This document shows positions 44,482 to 52,299 of a stretch of 64,000 nucleotides of DNA, in pieces; positions within the stretch are counted from its first letter, which is position 1; the number at the start of each line of letters is the position of its first letter. This DNA comes from Anaerolineaceae bacterium. GTDB taxonomy: Bacteria > Chloroflexota > Anaerolineae > Aggregatilineales > Phototrophicaceae. The position numbers and the translations under genes are program-made. The notes beneath the pieces were generated by a model that did no database searches, had not been told where the DNA came from, and saw nothing but the letters and a program-made list of their open reading frames with translations. The DNA is taken from assembly GCA_026708325.1 (NCBI GenBank), contig JAPOVC010000024.1:108929-172928 (forward strand). The letters are read 5' to 3'.

Positions 44482-45390
44482 TCAAATCACCTTCATCGCG
44501 CGCAGTTGTACGACGGTGAAGCCGAGGGTGATGAGCATCAGGATGACGCCGGCCGCCGAGGCCAGGCCCATGTTGAATCGCACGAAGGCGGTCTCGTAAA
44601 TGAACTGGGCGACGGTGAAGGTGGCGCCCTGCGGCCCACCGCGGGTCATGACGAACACCTGACCGAAGACGCGCCAGCAGGCGATGACCGTCAGCGGGAT
44701 GACGAAGGCGCTGATGGGCAGGAGCATCGGGATGGTGATGTGGCGGGTCAGCTGCCAGCCGTTGGCGCCGTCGATCCTGGCGGATTCGTACAACTCCTCC
44801 GGGATGTCCTGAAGGCCGGCCAGGTAAATGATCATGTTGCCATTCACCGTCCACCAGATGGTGGTGATGGCGATGGCCGGCATGGCCGACTCGGGTTCGC
44901 CCAGCCAGTTGATCGGCGGATTCACGCCCAGCACGCCCAGATAGTAATTCAACAGTCCCGAGCTGCGTTCCAGGATCCACTGAAAGATGATGCCCACAGC
45001 AGCCACGCTGACGACGTGCGGCAGGAAAACGATGGCGCGGGCGATGTTGCGGAAGCGCAGTTTCTGGTGCACCAGCAGCGCCAGCAGGAAACCCAAAACG
45101 ATCAGGGGAATGGCCGCCAGGATGACGAAATAAAGCGTATTTTGCAGCGACTCGATGAAGATTTCGCTGTTGATCAGCTTGTCGTAATTCCTTAATCCGA
45201 CCCATTGGGGTTCGCCGATGATGCCCCATTTGGTGAAACTGGCGTAGACGCCGACGATGGCCGGCAGCAGCAGGAAAAGGATGAAGAGGACCAGATATGG
45301 GGCCATGAAAGCGTAGGCGACCAGGTCGTTCCTGATGCTGGCCCAGCTTGATGTGACAGGCCGATCCATTGTCTTTGCCACGCTGGTCAT
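44482..45390 (-). CDS. Sugar ABC transporter permease, MalF/UgpA type
   Basis: A 302-residue CUT1 permease with the typical AYAFMAPYLVLFILFLLLPA first helix and an EAA loop YESARIDGANGWQLTRH. ATG 45390. It is separated from its binding-protein gene by 257 bases rich in hairpins. There is no ATPase gene in this cluster. Confidence 0.93.
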   Translation of the reverse strand: MTSVAKTMDRPVTSSWASIRNDLVAYAFMAPYLVLFILFLLLPAIVGVYASFTKWGIIGEPQWVGLRNYDKLINSEIFIESLQNTLYFVILAAIPLIVLGFLLALLVHQKLRFRNIARAIVFLPHVVSVAAVGIIFQWILERSSGLLNYYLGVLGVNPPINWLGEPESAMPAIAITTIWWTVNGNMIIYLAGLQDIPEELYESARIDGANGWQLTRHITIPMLLPISAFVIPLTVIACWRVFGQVFVMTRGGPQGATFTVAQFIYETAFVRFNMGLASAAGVILMLITLGFTVVQLRAMKVI

Positions 45391-45462
45391 AATGCAGGTT
45401 CCACCATGTATGAATTCTTGCAGGAGCGATCTATCAAATCGCCCGAACTGTCACGTTGGCCT

Positions 45463-45487
45463 GGACGGGCGACCAATGGGTCGTCCC
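45463..45487. repeat. Dispersed palindromic repeat R2 (GGGCGAC/GTCGCCC family), degenerate copy
   Basis: GGACGGGCGACC and GGTCGTCC flank AAT. Related to the R2 copies at 45503 and 47123. Confidence 0.55.
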
Positions 45488-45502
45488 TGCATGTTGCAAT
45501 TG

Positions 45503-45542
45503 ATCGCAGGCAGAGGGCGACACTTGTGTCGCCCCCTGCGAT
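45503..45542. repeat. Dispersed palindromic repeat R2, long hairpin
   Basis: ATCGCAGG (45503-45510) pairs with CCTGCGAT (45535-45542) outside, and GGGCGACAC (45515-45523) with GTGTCGCCC (45526-45534) inside; a CAGA bulge sits on one side. It lies between binding protein and permease genes. Confidence 0.75.
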
Positions 45543-45553
45543 TTTCCATGCCA

Positions 45554-45590
45554 TCCCCGACCCCTTCCCCGAAATTTCGGGGAAGGGGAG
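45554..45590. repeat. R1-like palindrome with variant stem
   Basis: CCCCTTCCCCGAAA and TTTCGGGGAAGGGG form a perfect self-complementary block, resembling R1 in lead-in (CCCCGACCCC) and trailing AGA, but with a different core. Confidence 0.65.
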
Positions 45591-45611
45591 AATGGCTGTC
45601 TCGAAAGCTGC

Positions 45612-45632
45612 TCCCCCATTGACTTTGGGGGA
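45612..45632. repeat. Small hairpin just after the binding-protein stop codon
   Basis: TCCCCCA (45612-45618) and TGGGGGA (45626-45632), loop TTGACTT, 16 bases from the stop. No T run follows on the transcribed strand. Confidence 0.55.
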
Positions 45633-45647
45633 TGGAGGGGGTCAACC

Positions 45648-46910
45648 CTACTCGTCCAGCAGGAGCTCGTCGATGCCCGCCTTCATGTCAGCCAGAGCGT
45701 CCGCGACGCTCTTGTCACCGGCCTGGGCCGCCTCGATATTGCGCAGGATCGGCGACTGACCGCCAAAGGCGAAGACGGAGGTGTATTTCTCGATGGCCGG
45801 CTCCATCACGGCGATGGACAGCGATTCGACGAAGGGCGCGTAGTATTGGGCGAAGTCATGATCGGTCCAGTAGGGATCTGCCAGCGCCACCGGCAAAACC
45901 GGTACGATGCCGACCTTGATCCCGGGCTCGGCGTAGTTCTCCAGGAACCACTTGATGACCTTCATGGAATTGAGGTAGTTCGCATCGCTTTCCTGCACCG
46001 TCAGCGCCAGGCAGTGGGTGTTGGTCCAGGTGGCCGGAACACTGCCGAAGGTTGGCATCACGGCCGTGCCGAGGTTCTTGCCTTCCCTGATATAGGAATT
46101 GACCATCCAGGGCCCAACCAAAACCATGCCCGCGCGCTCGTTCTGGAAAGCGCTGATGTCGCCGACACCCGAGCCCATGCTCGAAACGCCGCTCGCCTGC
46201 AAATCCACCAGGTACTGCAGCGCCTGATGGGCCGCTTCGCTATCGACCGCCGACAGGCCGTCTTCGCCCAGCCAGCTGCCGCCAAACTGGTAGAGCAGGG
46301 TGTGGAAGAACCAGCGACCGAGGGAGCCGCCCAGGGGCTGGTCAAGGCCGTACTGGGTCACCATGCCGTCGTCATCGGTGATCGTCATCGCTTCCGCCCA
46401 GGCCATGAACTCTTCGCCCGTCGTCGGCGGGCTGTCCGGGTCCAGGCCGGCAGCTTCGACCAGGTCTCTGTTGTAATAGAGATTCATCGGATGCAGGTCG
46501 CCTGGCAGACAGTAAAACTCGCCATCGATCTTGCTCAGCTCGATGACGTTCTCCGGTACGCCGGTGAGGTCAATGCCGGCTTCCATCATCAGATCATCAA
46601 CCGGCAGCAACACGCCTTTTCTGACGAACTCGGTCACTTCCGTGTTATGGAACATCACCACGTCGGGCGGGTTGCCGGTGGCGGCGGTGAGCGTCAGCTG
46701 GGTGAAGAGATCGTCCCAGCCCAGCGCGGTCGGCTCTATGACGAGGCCGTCTGGATTGTCCATATTGAAACGGTCGAAGACGGTGTTGAGCATCTCGGTA
46801 TTGTCGGCGCCGGTCCAGCCGTGCATCAGCGTGACCGGGGTGGCGTCCTGGGCGGTCGCTGCGCCGGAAAGCAGCAGCGCGAGCAAAATGACAGAAAGTA
46901 CCTTGCGCAT
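45648..46910 (-). CDS. Sugar ABC transporter substrate-binding protein
   Basis: A 420-residue family 1 solute-binding protein. I prefer ATG 46910 over 46922, because GGAG of the earlier ATG region lies 6 bases upstream and the protein then begins with a standard Sec signal (RKVLSVILLALLLSG, cleavage near ATA). No lipobox cysteine. It is a UgpB-like receptor (LMHGWTGADNTEMLNTVFDRFN). First gene of the cluster running to 41349; the permeases follow after a hairpin-rich gap. Confidence 0.92.
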   Translation of the reverse strand: MRKVLSVILLALLLSGAATAQDATPVTLMHGWTGADNTEMLNTVFDRFNMDNPDGLVIEPTALGWDDLFTQLTLTAATGNPPDVVMFHNTEVTEFVRKGVLLPVDDLMMEAGIDLTGVPENVIELSKIDGEFYCLPGDLHPMNLYYNRDLVEAAGLDPDSPPTTGEEFMAWAEAMTITDDDGMVTQYGLDQPLGGSLGRWFFHTLLYQFGGSWLGEDGLSAVDSEAAHQALQYLVDLQASGVSSMGSGVGDISAFQNERAGMVLVGPWMVNSYIREGKNLGTAVMPTFGSVPATWTNTHCLALTVQESDANYLNSMKVIKWFLENYAEPGIKVGIVPVLPVALADPYWTDHDFAQYYAPFVESLSIAVMEPAIEKYTSVFAFGGQSPILRNIEAAQAGDKSVADALADMKAGIDELLLDE

Positions 46911-47122
46911 CTTCTTCTCCATGTTTGTCTTGCGAAACGAAAGGGGTTGGGGATTTCCCGTTGGCTATCTCCTCTGATCCAGCGCTGTGATGACAGAGTG
47001 TAGCGACCTGCCCAACGCAACGCAAAGACGCTACGGGAGGGCAGTGTAGCGCCCCCCCCCCCCGTTGAATCAACAGCGCGGGAAGTGTCCAAAAGGATGG
47101 ATACATCTCTTGCCGGGCCAGA

Positions 47123-47150
47123 GACGGGCGACTTGATAAGTCGCCCCTAC
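47123..47150. repeat. Dispersed palindromic repeat R2
   Basis: GACGGGCGACTT and AAGTCGCCCC around GAT. A half-copy (AAAGTCGCCCGTAC) follows directly at 47151-47164. Confidence 0.75.
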
Positions 47151-47183
47151 AAAGTCGCCCGTACGGGGATTTCGGATTGTTGC

Positions 47184-47208
47184 AGGGGCGACTTATGATG
47201 TCGCCCGC
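47184..47208. repeat. Dispersed palindromic repeat R2
   Basis: AGGGGCGACTTATGATGTCGCC: GGGCGAC and GTCGCCC arms around TTATGAT. With the previous copy it forms a clustered R2 pair. Confidence 0.7.
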
Positions 47209-47325
47209 GGGCGCACCATGTCGCTCACCGCATCCAGTTCCTGTATCCAGAAAACCAGAGGCTCCCACGGGAGAGCAGTGTAGCCCGCCCCAAAGACTTC
47301 AAAGGGTGTGGCAACCCGTCCCCCG

Positions 47326-47354
47326 GCGACAGGGCGGGCCAAAACGGGTATGAT
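47326..47354 (+). promoter_or_regulatory. Promoter of fabI
   Basis: -35 GCGACA (47326-47331; four of six consensus bases), 17-bp spacer, -10 TATGAT (47349-47354). Transcription would start about 35 bases before the ATG. Confidence 0.5.
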
Positions 47355-47395
47355 GACCCTGCTCGCAGGGCCACAGAGCGAAACGGAGCAGACAC

Positions 47396-48193
47396 ATGGG
47401 TTTGATGGACGGCAAGGTCGCGCTGGTCTTCGGCGTGGCCAACCGCAACTCGATCGGCTGGGGCATCGCGCGCCGCCTGCACGAGGAGGGCGCGACCATC
47501 CTGCTCAGCTACGCCGGCGCCGCGCTGGAGAAGCGCGTGCGGCCCCTGGCGCGGCAGGTCGATTGCGACTTCGTGGAGATCTGCGACGTCACCAGCGACG
47601 AGCAACTCGATGAGGTCTTCGACAAGGTGCGCGAGCGCTACGGCCGCATCGACGTCCTGGTGCATTCGGTGGCCTACGCCAACCGCGAGGACCTCGGCGG
47701 GCGCTTCGTTGACATCTCGCGCGAGGGCTTCAGCATCGCGCTGGATATCAGCGCTTACAGCCTGATCGCCATGGCCAGGCGCGCCGCGCCGCTGATGACG
47801 GAGGGCGGCAGCATCCTCAGCATGACCTATTTCGCCTCCGAGAAGGTGATGCCTCGCTACCACGTGATGGCCGTCGCCAAGGCGGCCCTGGAGAACATCA
47901 CGCGCTATCTGGCCAACGACCTCGGTCCGCAGGGCATTCGCGTCAACGCCATCAGCGCCGGCCCGATCAAGACCCTCGCGGCCGCCGGCGTGCCCGGCTT
48001 CCGCACGATGCTGCGCTATTCGGAGCAGGCCGCGCCGCTGCGCCGCACGGTCAGCGCGGACGACGTGGGCAACACGGCGCTGTGGCTGGCCTCGGACCTG
48101 GGCAGCGCGGTCACCGGCGAGGTGGTGCACGTCGACGCGGGCTACAACATCCTCGGGTTGACGCTGACGGAAGAAGACCTGGCAAACCTGTAG
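47396..48193 (+). CDS. fabI: Enoyl-[acyl-carrier-protein] reductase (NADH)
   Basis: A 265-residue short-chain dehydrogenase family enzyme that performs the last step of the fatty-acid elongation cycle. FabI features: the [13 protein letters not shown] cofactor loop (residues 13-25), D64 in the EICDVTS segment, and the catalytic Y155-x6-K162 in [11 protein letters not shown], with the extra tyrosine Y145. ATG 47396 follows AACGGAGCAGAC. Monocistronic, convergent with bioY seven bases later. It is the likely target site for triclosan-type inhibitors. Confidence 0.94.
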   Translation: MGLMDGKVALVFGVANRNSIGWGIARRLHEEGATILLSYAGAALEKRVRPLARQVDCDFVEICDVTSDEQLDEVFDKVRERYGRIDVLVHSVAYANREDLGGRFVDISREGFSIALDISAYSLIAMARRAAPLMTEGGSILSMTYFASEKVMPRYHVMAVAKAALENITRYLANDLGPQGIRVNAISAGPIKTLAAAGVPGFRTMLRYSEQAAPLRRTVSADDVGNTALWLASDLGSAVTGEVVHVDAGYNILGLTLTEEDLANL

Positions 48194-48200
48194 ATTTGGG

Positions 48201-48752
48201 TCAATCGGGCAGCAGCAGACGCCGACCCGCGTAAAGCAGGGAGGCCGCCAGCGCGGCCTTGACCAGGTCGAAGACGAGGAATGGCGCCACGCCCGCCGCC
48301 CAGGCGGCCTCAAGGTCCATGCCGGTGGCAATCATCAGTCCCGCCACGCCGCAGACGTAGAGCACGACCACTCCCGCCGCACCTGCCAGCCAGCGCTGCC
48401 AGGTCTCCTGCGCATGGTGCTGGACCAGCCAACCAGTGACCAGGGCCATGGGGATGAAGCCGTAAAGATAGCCGGCCGTCGGCCCCGCCAGGGCGGCCGC
48501 GCCCAGCGCGCGGGCGTCCAGCGGCAGGTTGAGCGCGATCAGCCCGACGTAAAGCAACTGACTCAAGGCTCCTTCGCGCGCCCCCAGCAACATCCCGGCC
48601 AGCAGCACGGCCAGCACCTGGAAGGTGAAGGGCACCGGCTCCAGCGGGATGGTGATGCGCGCCGCGATGGCGGTCAGGGCCGTCAGCGCCAGAATCGCCA
48701 GTAGGCGCTGAGCCAGCGACAGTTCGCTTTTGCCGGGGAGGGCGTGGAGCAT
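48201..48752 (-). CDS. bioY: Biotin ECF transporter S component
   Basis: A 183-residue, six-helix membrane protein that binds biotin and works with an energy-coupling module encoded elsewhere, or alone. The BioY motif region TIPLEPVPFTFQVLAVLLAGMLLG and the GPTAGYLYGF block are clear. I chose ATG 48752 (GAGG 5-6 bases upstream); GTG 48770, which directly abuts the upstream stop, is the alternative. It is downstream of a small hypothetical gene, probably in one transcript. Confidence 0.9.
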   Translation of the reverse strand: MLHALPGKSELSLAQRLLAILALTALTAIAARITIPLEPVPFTFQVLAVLLAGMLLGAREGALSQLLYVGLIALNLPLDARALGAAALAGPTAGYLYGFIPMALVTGWLVQHHAQETWQRWLAGAAGVVVLYVCGVAGLMIATGMDLEAAWAAGVAPFLVFDLVKAALAASLLYAGRRLLLPD

Positions 48753-48770
48753 GCGGTCCTCTACGCTCAC

Positions 48771-49067
48771 TCAGTTGCGGTTGTCGGGAGTCGCCTCGAC
48801 GATGACGTCGGCGAGGGTGTATTCGTTGCGCACACGGTCCGGCCTGTCGGTCGCCTTCGCCAGATTGACCTCGACCAGGGTGACCTGGGTACCGAGACCG
48901 GCCAGGATGTGCTTCGTCGTCCATTCACCGGTGTTCTGGGCGTTGCGGTAGTACGCCATGCGGCCCATGGGGTCCATGCGCTTGAGGCGGCCGTTGGCGC
49001 GGCGGAAACTCAGTTGCTCCAGTTCGCGCTGCAGGTCGGCCCGCTGGCTGGCGGTCAGATAGGCCAT
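48771..49067 (-). CDS. Small hypothetical protein
   Basis: A 98-residue soluble protein that I do not recognise. It starts at ATG 49067 (GGGAGGAG 11 bases upstream). The N-terminal half is helical and charged (LTASQRADLQRELEQLSF, NGRLKRMDPMGRMAYYRNAQNTGEWTTKH), followed by a strand-rich end (QVTLVEVN, NEYTLADVIVEA). It has its own promoter and probably leads the transcript into bioY. Function unknown. Confidence 0.75.
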   Translation of the reverse strand: MAYLTASQRADLQRELEQLSFRRANGRLKRMDPMGRMAYYRNAQNTGEWTTKHILAGLGTQVTLVEVNLAKATDRPDRVRNEYTLADVIVEATPDNRN

Positions 49068-49101
49068 CGCTTTGCATTCTCCTCCCGGCACCACGGCGCC
49101 G

Positions 49102-49130
49102 ATTATAGGGGGGCGGGGTATACTGCGCAA
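49102..49130 (-). promoter_or_regulatory. Promoter of the small hypothetical gene and bioY
   Basis: On the minus strand: -35 TTGCGC (49130-49125), 17-bp spacer, consensus -10 TATAAT (49107-49102). A TATACT on the plus strand (49119-49124) overlaps it and may be the xseA -10, so the two promoters would compete. Confidence 0.6.
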
Positions 49131-49153
49131 TCCTGATCGGGTGTGGGGATGCC

Positions 49154-50383
49154 ATGACCAGCGCCTGGACCGTCGCCGAAATCACGGCCCGTATCCGTCT
49201 GCTGCTGGAAGGCGACGTAGAGCTGCAGGACGTGGCCGTCAGCGGGGAGATCTCGAACCTGACCCAGGCTCGTTCCGGCCACTGGTACTTCACACTCAAG
49301 GACGCCAGCGCCAGTCTGCGCTGCGTCATGTGGCGCTCGGCCGCGGCTCGCCAGCGCTTCGTGCCGCAGGAGGGCGACGCCGTGCAGGCCCTCGGACACA
49401 TCGGCGTCTACGAGCCGCGCGGCGAGTATCAGCTCTACGCCACCGTGCTGCGACCCATGGGTGTCGGCGACCTCTACGCGAGATTCGAGGCCCTGAAGGC
49501 CGCGCTGGAGGCCGAAGGCCTCTTCGACCCCGAACGCAAACGGGCGCTGCCGGCCTTTCCGCGCGTGATTGGCGTGGTGACCTCGCCGCAGGCCGCCGCC
49601 TTCCAGGACGTCTGCAACGTGCTGCGACGACGCTTCCCGCTGGCGCAGGTCTGGCTGAGCCCGGCCGCCGTGCAGGGTCTGGAGGCGCCGGCACAATTGC
49701 GGGCGGCGCTGGCGCGGCTCAACGCGGAGGAGAAAGTCGACGTCATCCTGCTGATCCGCGGTGGCGGCAGCATCGAGGACCTGTGGGCCTTCAACGACGA
49801 GGCCCTGGCGCGGGCCATCGTCGCCAGCCCTTTGCCCGTGGTCAGCGGCGTGGGCCACGAAACGGACTTCACCATCGCGGACTTCGTGGCCGATCTGCGC
49901 GCGCCGACGCCCTCGGCCGCCGCCGAGCTGGTCGCGCCCGACGTGGCGGAACTCGACCAGACCATCAGGCTCGCCCGGGCCCGCCTGGCTGAACTGCAGC
50001 GCGGGCGTCTGGCCCGGCTGCAAGGGCGCCTGGACTCCGGCCGGCGCAATCTCGCCCTGCTGTCGCCGCAGCGTGAACTGGCGACGCAGCGTCAGCGCCT
50101 GGATGACCTGGAATTGCGTTTGCAGCGGTCCTGGGCGGGCGCGCAGGGGCGTCTGGCGGCGCGCCTGGCGGAAGCGAGGGCGTCACTGGGCGCGGCCGAT
50201 CCCCAGGCCATATTGCAGCGCGGCTACGCCATTTTGACGCAGGCGGGAGACGGGAAGCGCGTGACCGGCGTCAACGAGGCGCAGGTCGGCGACGCGCTGC
50301 TGGCGCAGTTGCGCGATGGCGACTTGCCCTTGCGCGTGGAGGACAGGGACAAACATGAGCGATATGGCAGAACGCTCTTTTGA
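49154..50383 (+). CDS. xseA: Exodeoxyribonuclease VII large subunit
   Basis: A 409-residue catalytic subunit of the single-strand-specific exonuclease. The N-terminal OB-fold (VSGEISNLTQARSGHWYFTLKD) is followed by the catalytic domain (VIGVVTSPQAAAFQD, LIRGGGSIEDLWAFNDE, SGVGHETDFTIADFVADLRAPTPSAAAEL) and a coiled-coil region. ATG 49154. The 3' end overlaps the xseB start by 29 bases, so the two subunits are translated together. Confidence 0.95.
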   Translation: MTSAWTVAEITARIRLLLEGDVELQDVAVSGEISNLTQARSGHWYFTLKDASASLRCVMWRSAAARQRFVPQEGDAVQALGHIGVYEPRGEYQLYATVLRPMGVGDLYARFEALKAALEAEGLFDPERKRALPAFPRVIGVVTSPQAAAFQDVCNVLRRRFPLAQVWLSPAAVQGLEAPAQLRAALARLNAEEKVDVILLIRGGGSIEDLWAFNDEALARAIVASPLPVVSGVGHETDFTIADFVADLRAPTPSAAAELVAPDVAELDQTIRLARARLAELQRGRLARLQGRLDSGRRNLALLSPQRELATQRQRLDDLELRLQRSWAGAQGRLAARLAEARASLGAADPQAILQRGYAILTQAGDGKRVTGVNEAQVGDALLAQLRDGDLPLRVEDRDKHERYGRTLF

Positions 50384-50582
50384 GGAGGCCTGGGCCGAAC
50401 TGGAGGGCATCCTGGAGCGTCTTGAGCGCGGCGATCTGACGCTGGACGAGTCGGTGGCGCTCTTCGAACGCGGTCGGGCCCTGGCGGCCCATTGCCAGGG
50501 ATTGCTGGACCAGGCCGAACTACGGGTGCGGGAACTCTCCGGCATGACGGAGGAAAACGGGGACGCGGGGCAGACCGGGTAA
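50355..50582 (+). CDS. xseB: Exodeoxyribonuclease VII small subunit
   Basis: A 75-residue helical partner of XseA. ATG 50355 lies within the end of xseA, in another frame, after GGACAGGGAC; a second ATG at 50364 is possible. The family motif SFEEAWAELEGILERLERGDLTLDESVALFERG covers most of the protein. Convergent with murJ four bases later. Confidence 0.93.
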   Translation: MSDMAERSFEEAWAELEGILERLERGDLTLDESVALFERGRALAAHCQGLLDQAELRVRELSGMTEENGDAGQTG

Positions 50583-50586
50583 GCCC

Positions 50587-52203
50587 TCAGTCCCGCAGCC
50601 GCGCCAGCAGCAGACGCGGCAGGGCGCGCGCCTCCTCCAGGCGCAGCAGCATCGCCAGGCCGAAGAAGACCGCCAGGCCGATCACGCCGCCGCCGAGCAG
50701 TTGCGTCAACGGCGACTGCGCCTCACCCAGCCATAGCCCGACGGCGACACACAGTCCGGCGCAGGCCAGCAGCAGGGCAGGCGCACTACGCAAGAGGCCC
50801 GCTTCATCCAGGTTGCCCAGGCGCCGCCGCAACAGGCACCACAGGACCAGCGCTTCCACGTTGGTCGTCAGGGCGTTGGCCAGCGCCAGGCCGGCGAAGG
50901 GGCCACGGGCGAGCACACCCGGTTCGCCGATGAAGCGGATGAAGAGCAGGCTGAGCAGGATGTTGGCCAGCATGGCGGCCACGCCCACCAGCACCGGCGT
51001 GCGACTGTCTTCCAGCGCGTAAAAGGCGCGCGAGAGCAACTCCAGCAGCACGAAGCCGCCCATGCCGGTGGCGTAGAAGGCCAGCGCCCAGGCCGCTGCC
51101 GCGCTGCTTTCCGCGCTCCACTGGCCGCGCTCGAAGAGCGTCTTCACCAGCGGCTCCCCCAGCAGGATCAGGAACAGCATGGCGGGAAAGGCGAGGAACA
51201 GCGCGCCGCGCAGGGCGCTCACCAGGCGGGCGCGAAAGCCGTCCATGTCGCCCCCGGCCGCCAGCGCCGAGAGCGTGGGAAACAACGCCGACCCAAGGCT
51301 CTGGCCGATGACGCCCAGGGCGAAGAAAAGCAGCGTGAAGGCGGTGAACAGGGCGGTGATGCTGCCGGCAACCATGGCCGAGGTGAAGGCGGCGTTGACG
51401 AGAAAGTTCACGCGCGCCACGGCCAGACCCAGCACGCGCGGGCCCATCAGACGCAACACGTCGCGCAGGGCCGGGCTGCTCCAGTCGGCCAGGGGACGCA
51501 GTTGCGCGCCCAGTCCGCGCAGACCGGGCAATTGCACCAGCAGGTGCAGGAGGGCGCTGAGTACGGCGCCCCATGCCAGGCCGTGGACGTTGGCGTCGCC
51601 GACCTGGGCCGCGCCCGGGTCCGGCGGCAGGGCCGGGGCGATCAGCAGTGCGCCGATGATCAGGCCGATGCTGTTCATGCTGATGGCCAGCGAGGGCAGC
51701 AGGAAACGCTGGTGGGCGTGCAGCAAACCCATCAACAGGCCGCTGACACTGAAGACCAGCGGCGTCAGCATCATGGCGCGCATCAGGTCGCTGGTCAGCG
51801 CCTGCAGTTCCGGTGTCACCTGCGGCGCCAGCATGTGACGCGTGATCAGCGGCGCCAGCAGAAAGACCAGGGCGCCGAGCGCTCCCGCCGCCAGGGCGGA
51901 GAGGGTCATGGCGGCGCTGGCCAGGCGCCAGGCGCCGGCTTCGTCCTGCGCGCGAACGCGGGCGTAGACCGGAATGAAGGAGGACCCCAGCGCCCCGCCC
52001 GCCACGAGCACAAAAATCATCTCCGGCAGTTGCTGGGCGCGGAAGAAGGCATCAAGCGCGTCGCCGGTGCCAAAGCGGGCGGCGACGATGGCCGTGCGCA
52101 GCACCCCGAGGACGCCGCTGGCCACGAAGCCCAGCAGCACCACCATGGCGGCGCGCAGGATCTGACGGTTGCTCAGTGCGCTCACGGGAGCTGGTTGGGT
52201 CAT
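50587..52203 (-). CDS. murJ: Lipid II flippase MurJ/MviN
   Basis: A 538-residue membrane protein with about 14 helices that flips the peptidoglycan precursor lipid II. MviN-family features: VLGFVASGVLGVLRTAIVAARFG at the N-terminus, ALDAFFRAQQLPEMIFVLVAGGALGSSFIPVYAR, and the arginine-bearing LRMMLTPLVF-type loop. ATG 52203 is used; GTG 52215 is possible and neither has a strong ribosome-binding site. Its presence implies a peptidoglycan-type wall pathway. Divergent from the dehydrogenase gene. Confidence 0.92.
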   Translation of the reverse strand: MTQPAPVSALSNRQILRAAMVVLLGFVASGVLGVLRTAIVAARFGTGDALDAFFRAQQLPEMIFVLVAGGALGSSFIPVYARVRAQDEAGAWRLASAAMTLSALAAGALGALVFLLAPLITRHMLAPQVTPELQALTSDLMRAMMLTPLVFSVSGLLMGLLHAHQRFLLPSLAISMNSIGLIIGALLIAPALPPDPGAAQVGDANVHGLAWGAVLSALLHLLVQLPGLRGLGAQLRPLADWSSPALRDVLRLMGPRVLGLAVARVNFLVNAAFTSAMVAGSITALFTAFTLLFFALGVIGQSLGSALFPTLSALAAGGDMDGFRARLVSALRGALFLAFPAMLFLILLGEPLVKTLFERGQWSAESSAAAAWALAFYATGMGGFVLLELLSRAFYALEDSRTPVLVGVAAMLANILLSLLFIRFIGEPGVLARGPFAGLALANALTTNVEALVLWCLLRRRLGNLDEAGLLRSAPALLLACAGLCVAVGLWLGEAQSPLTQLLGGGVIGLAVFFGLAMLLRLEEARALPRLLLARLRD

Positions 52204-52234
52204 GGGCGGGACCACGCGCCTGCGAGCCGGACGC

Positions 52235-52263
52235 TTGCCTGGCGCTTCATGGCATCCTACTAT
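52235..52263 (+). promoter_or_regulatory. Promoter of the D-2-hydroxyacid dehydrogenase gene
   Basis: -35 TTGCCT (52235-52240), 17-bp spacer, -10 TACTAT (52258-52263), about 37 bases before the start codon. Confidence 0.5.
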
Positions 52264-52299
52264 AGCATGGCGCGGCAGGCGTAGAGGCGGAGGTCAGGG

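Larger units (their letters stand above)
46911..47395. other. Divergent intergenic region: R2 repeats, C12 run, fabI promoter
   Basis: About 485 bases without a gene. It holds a 12-base C homopolymer (47052-47063), two R2 palindromes, a 16-base near-repeat (GGGAGRGCAGTGTAGC, about 47034-47050 and 47269-47284) and the fabI promoter. Confidence 0.6.
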
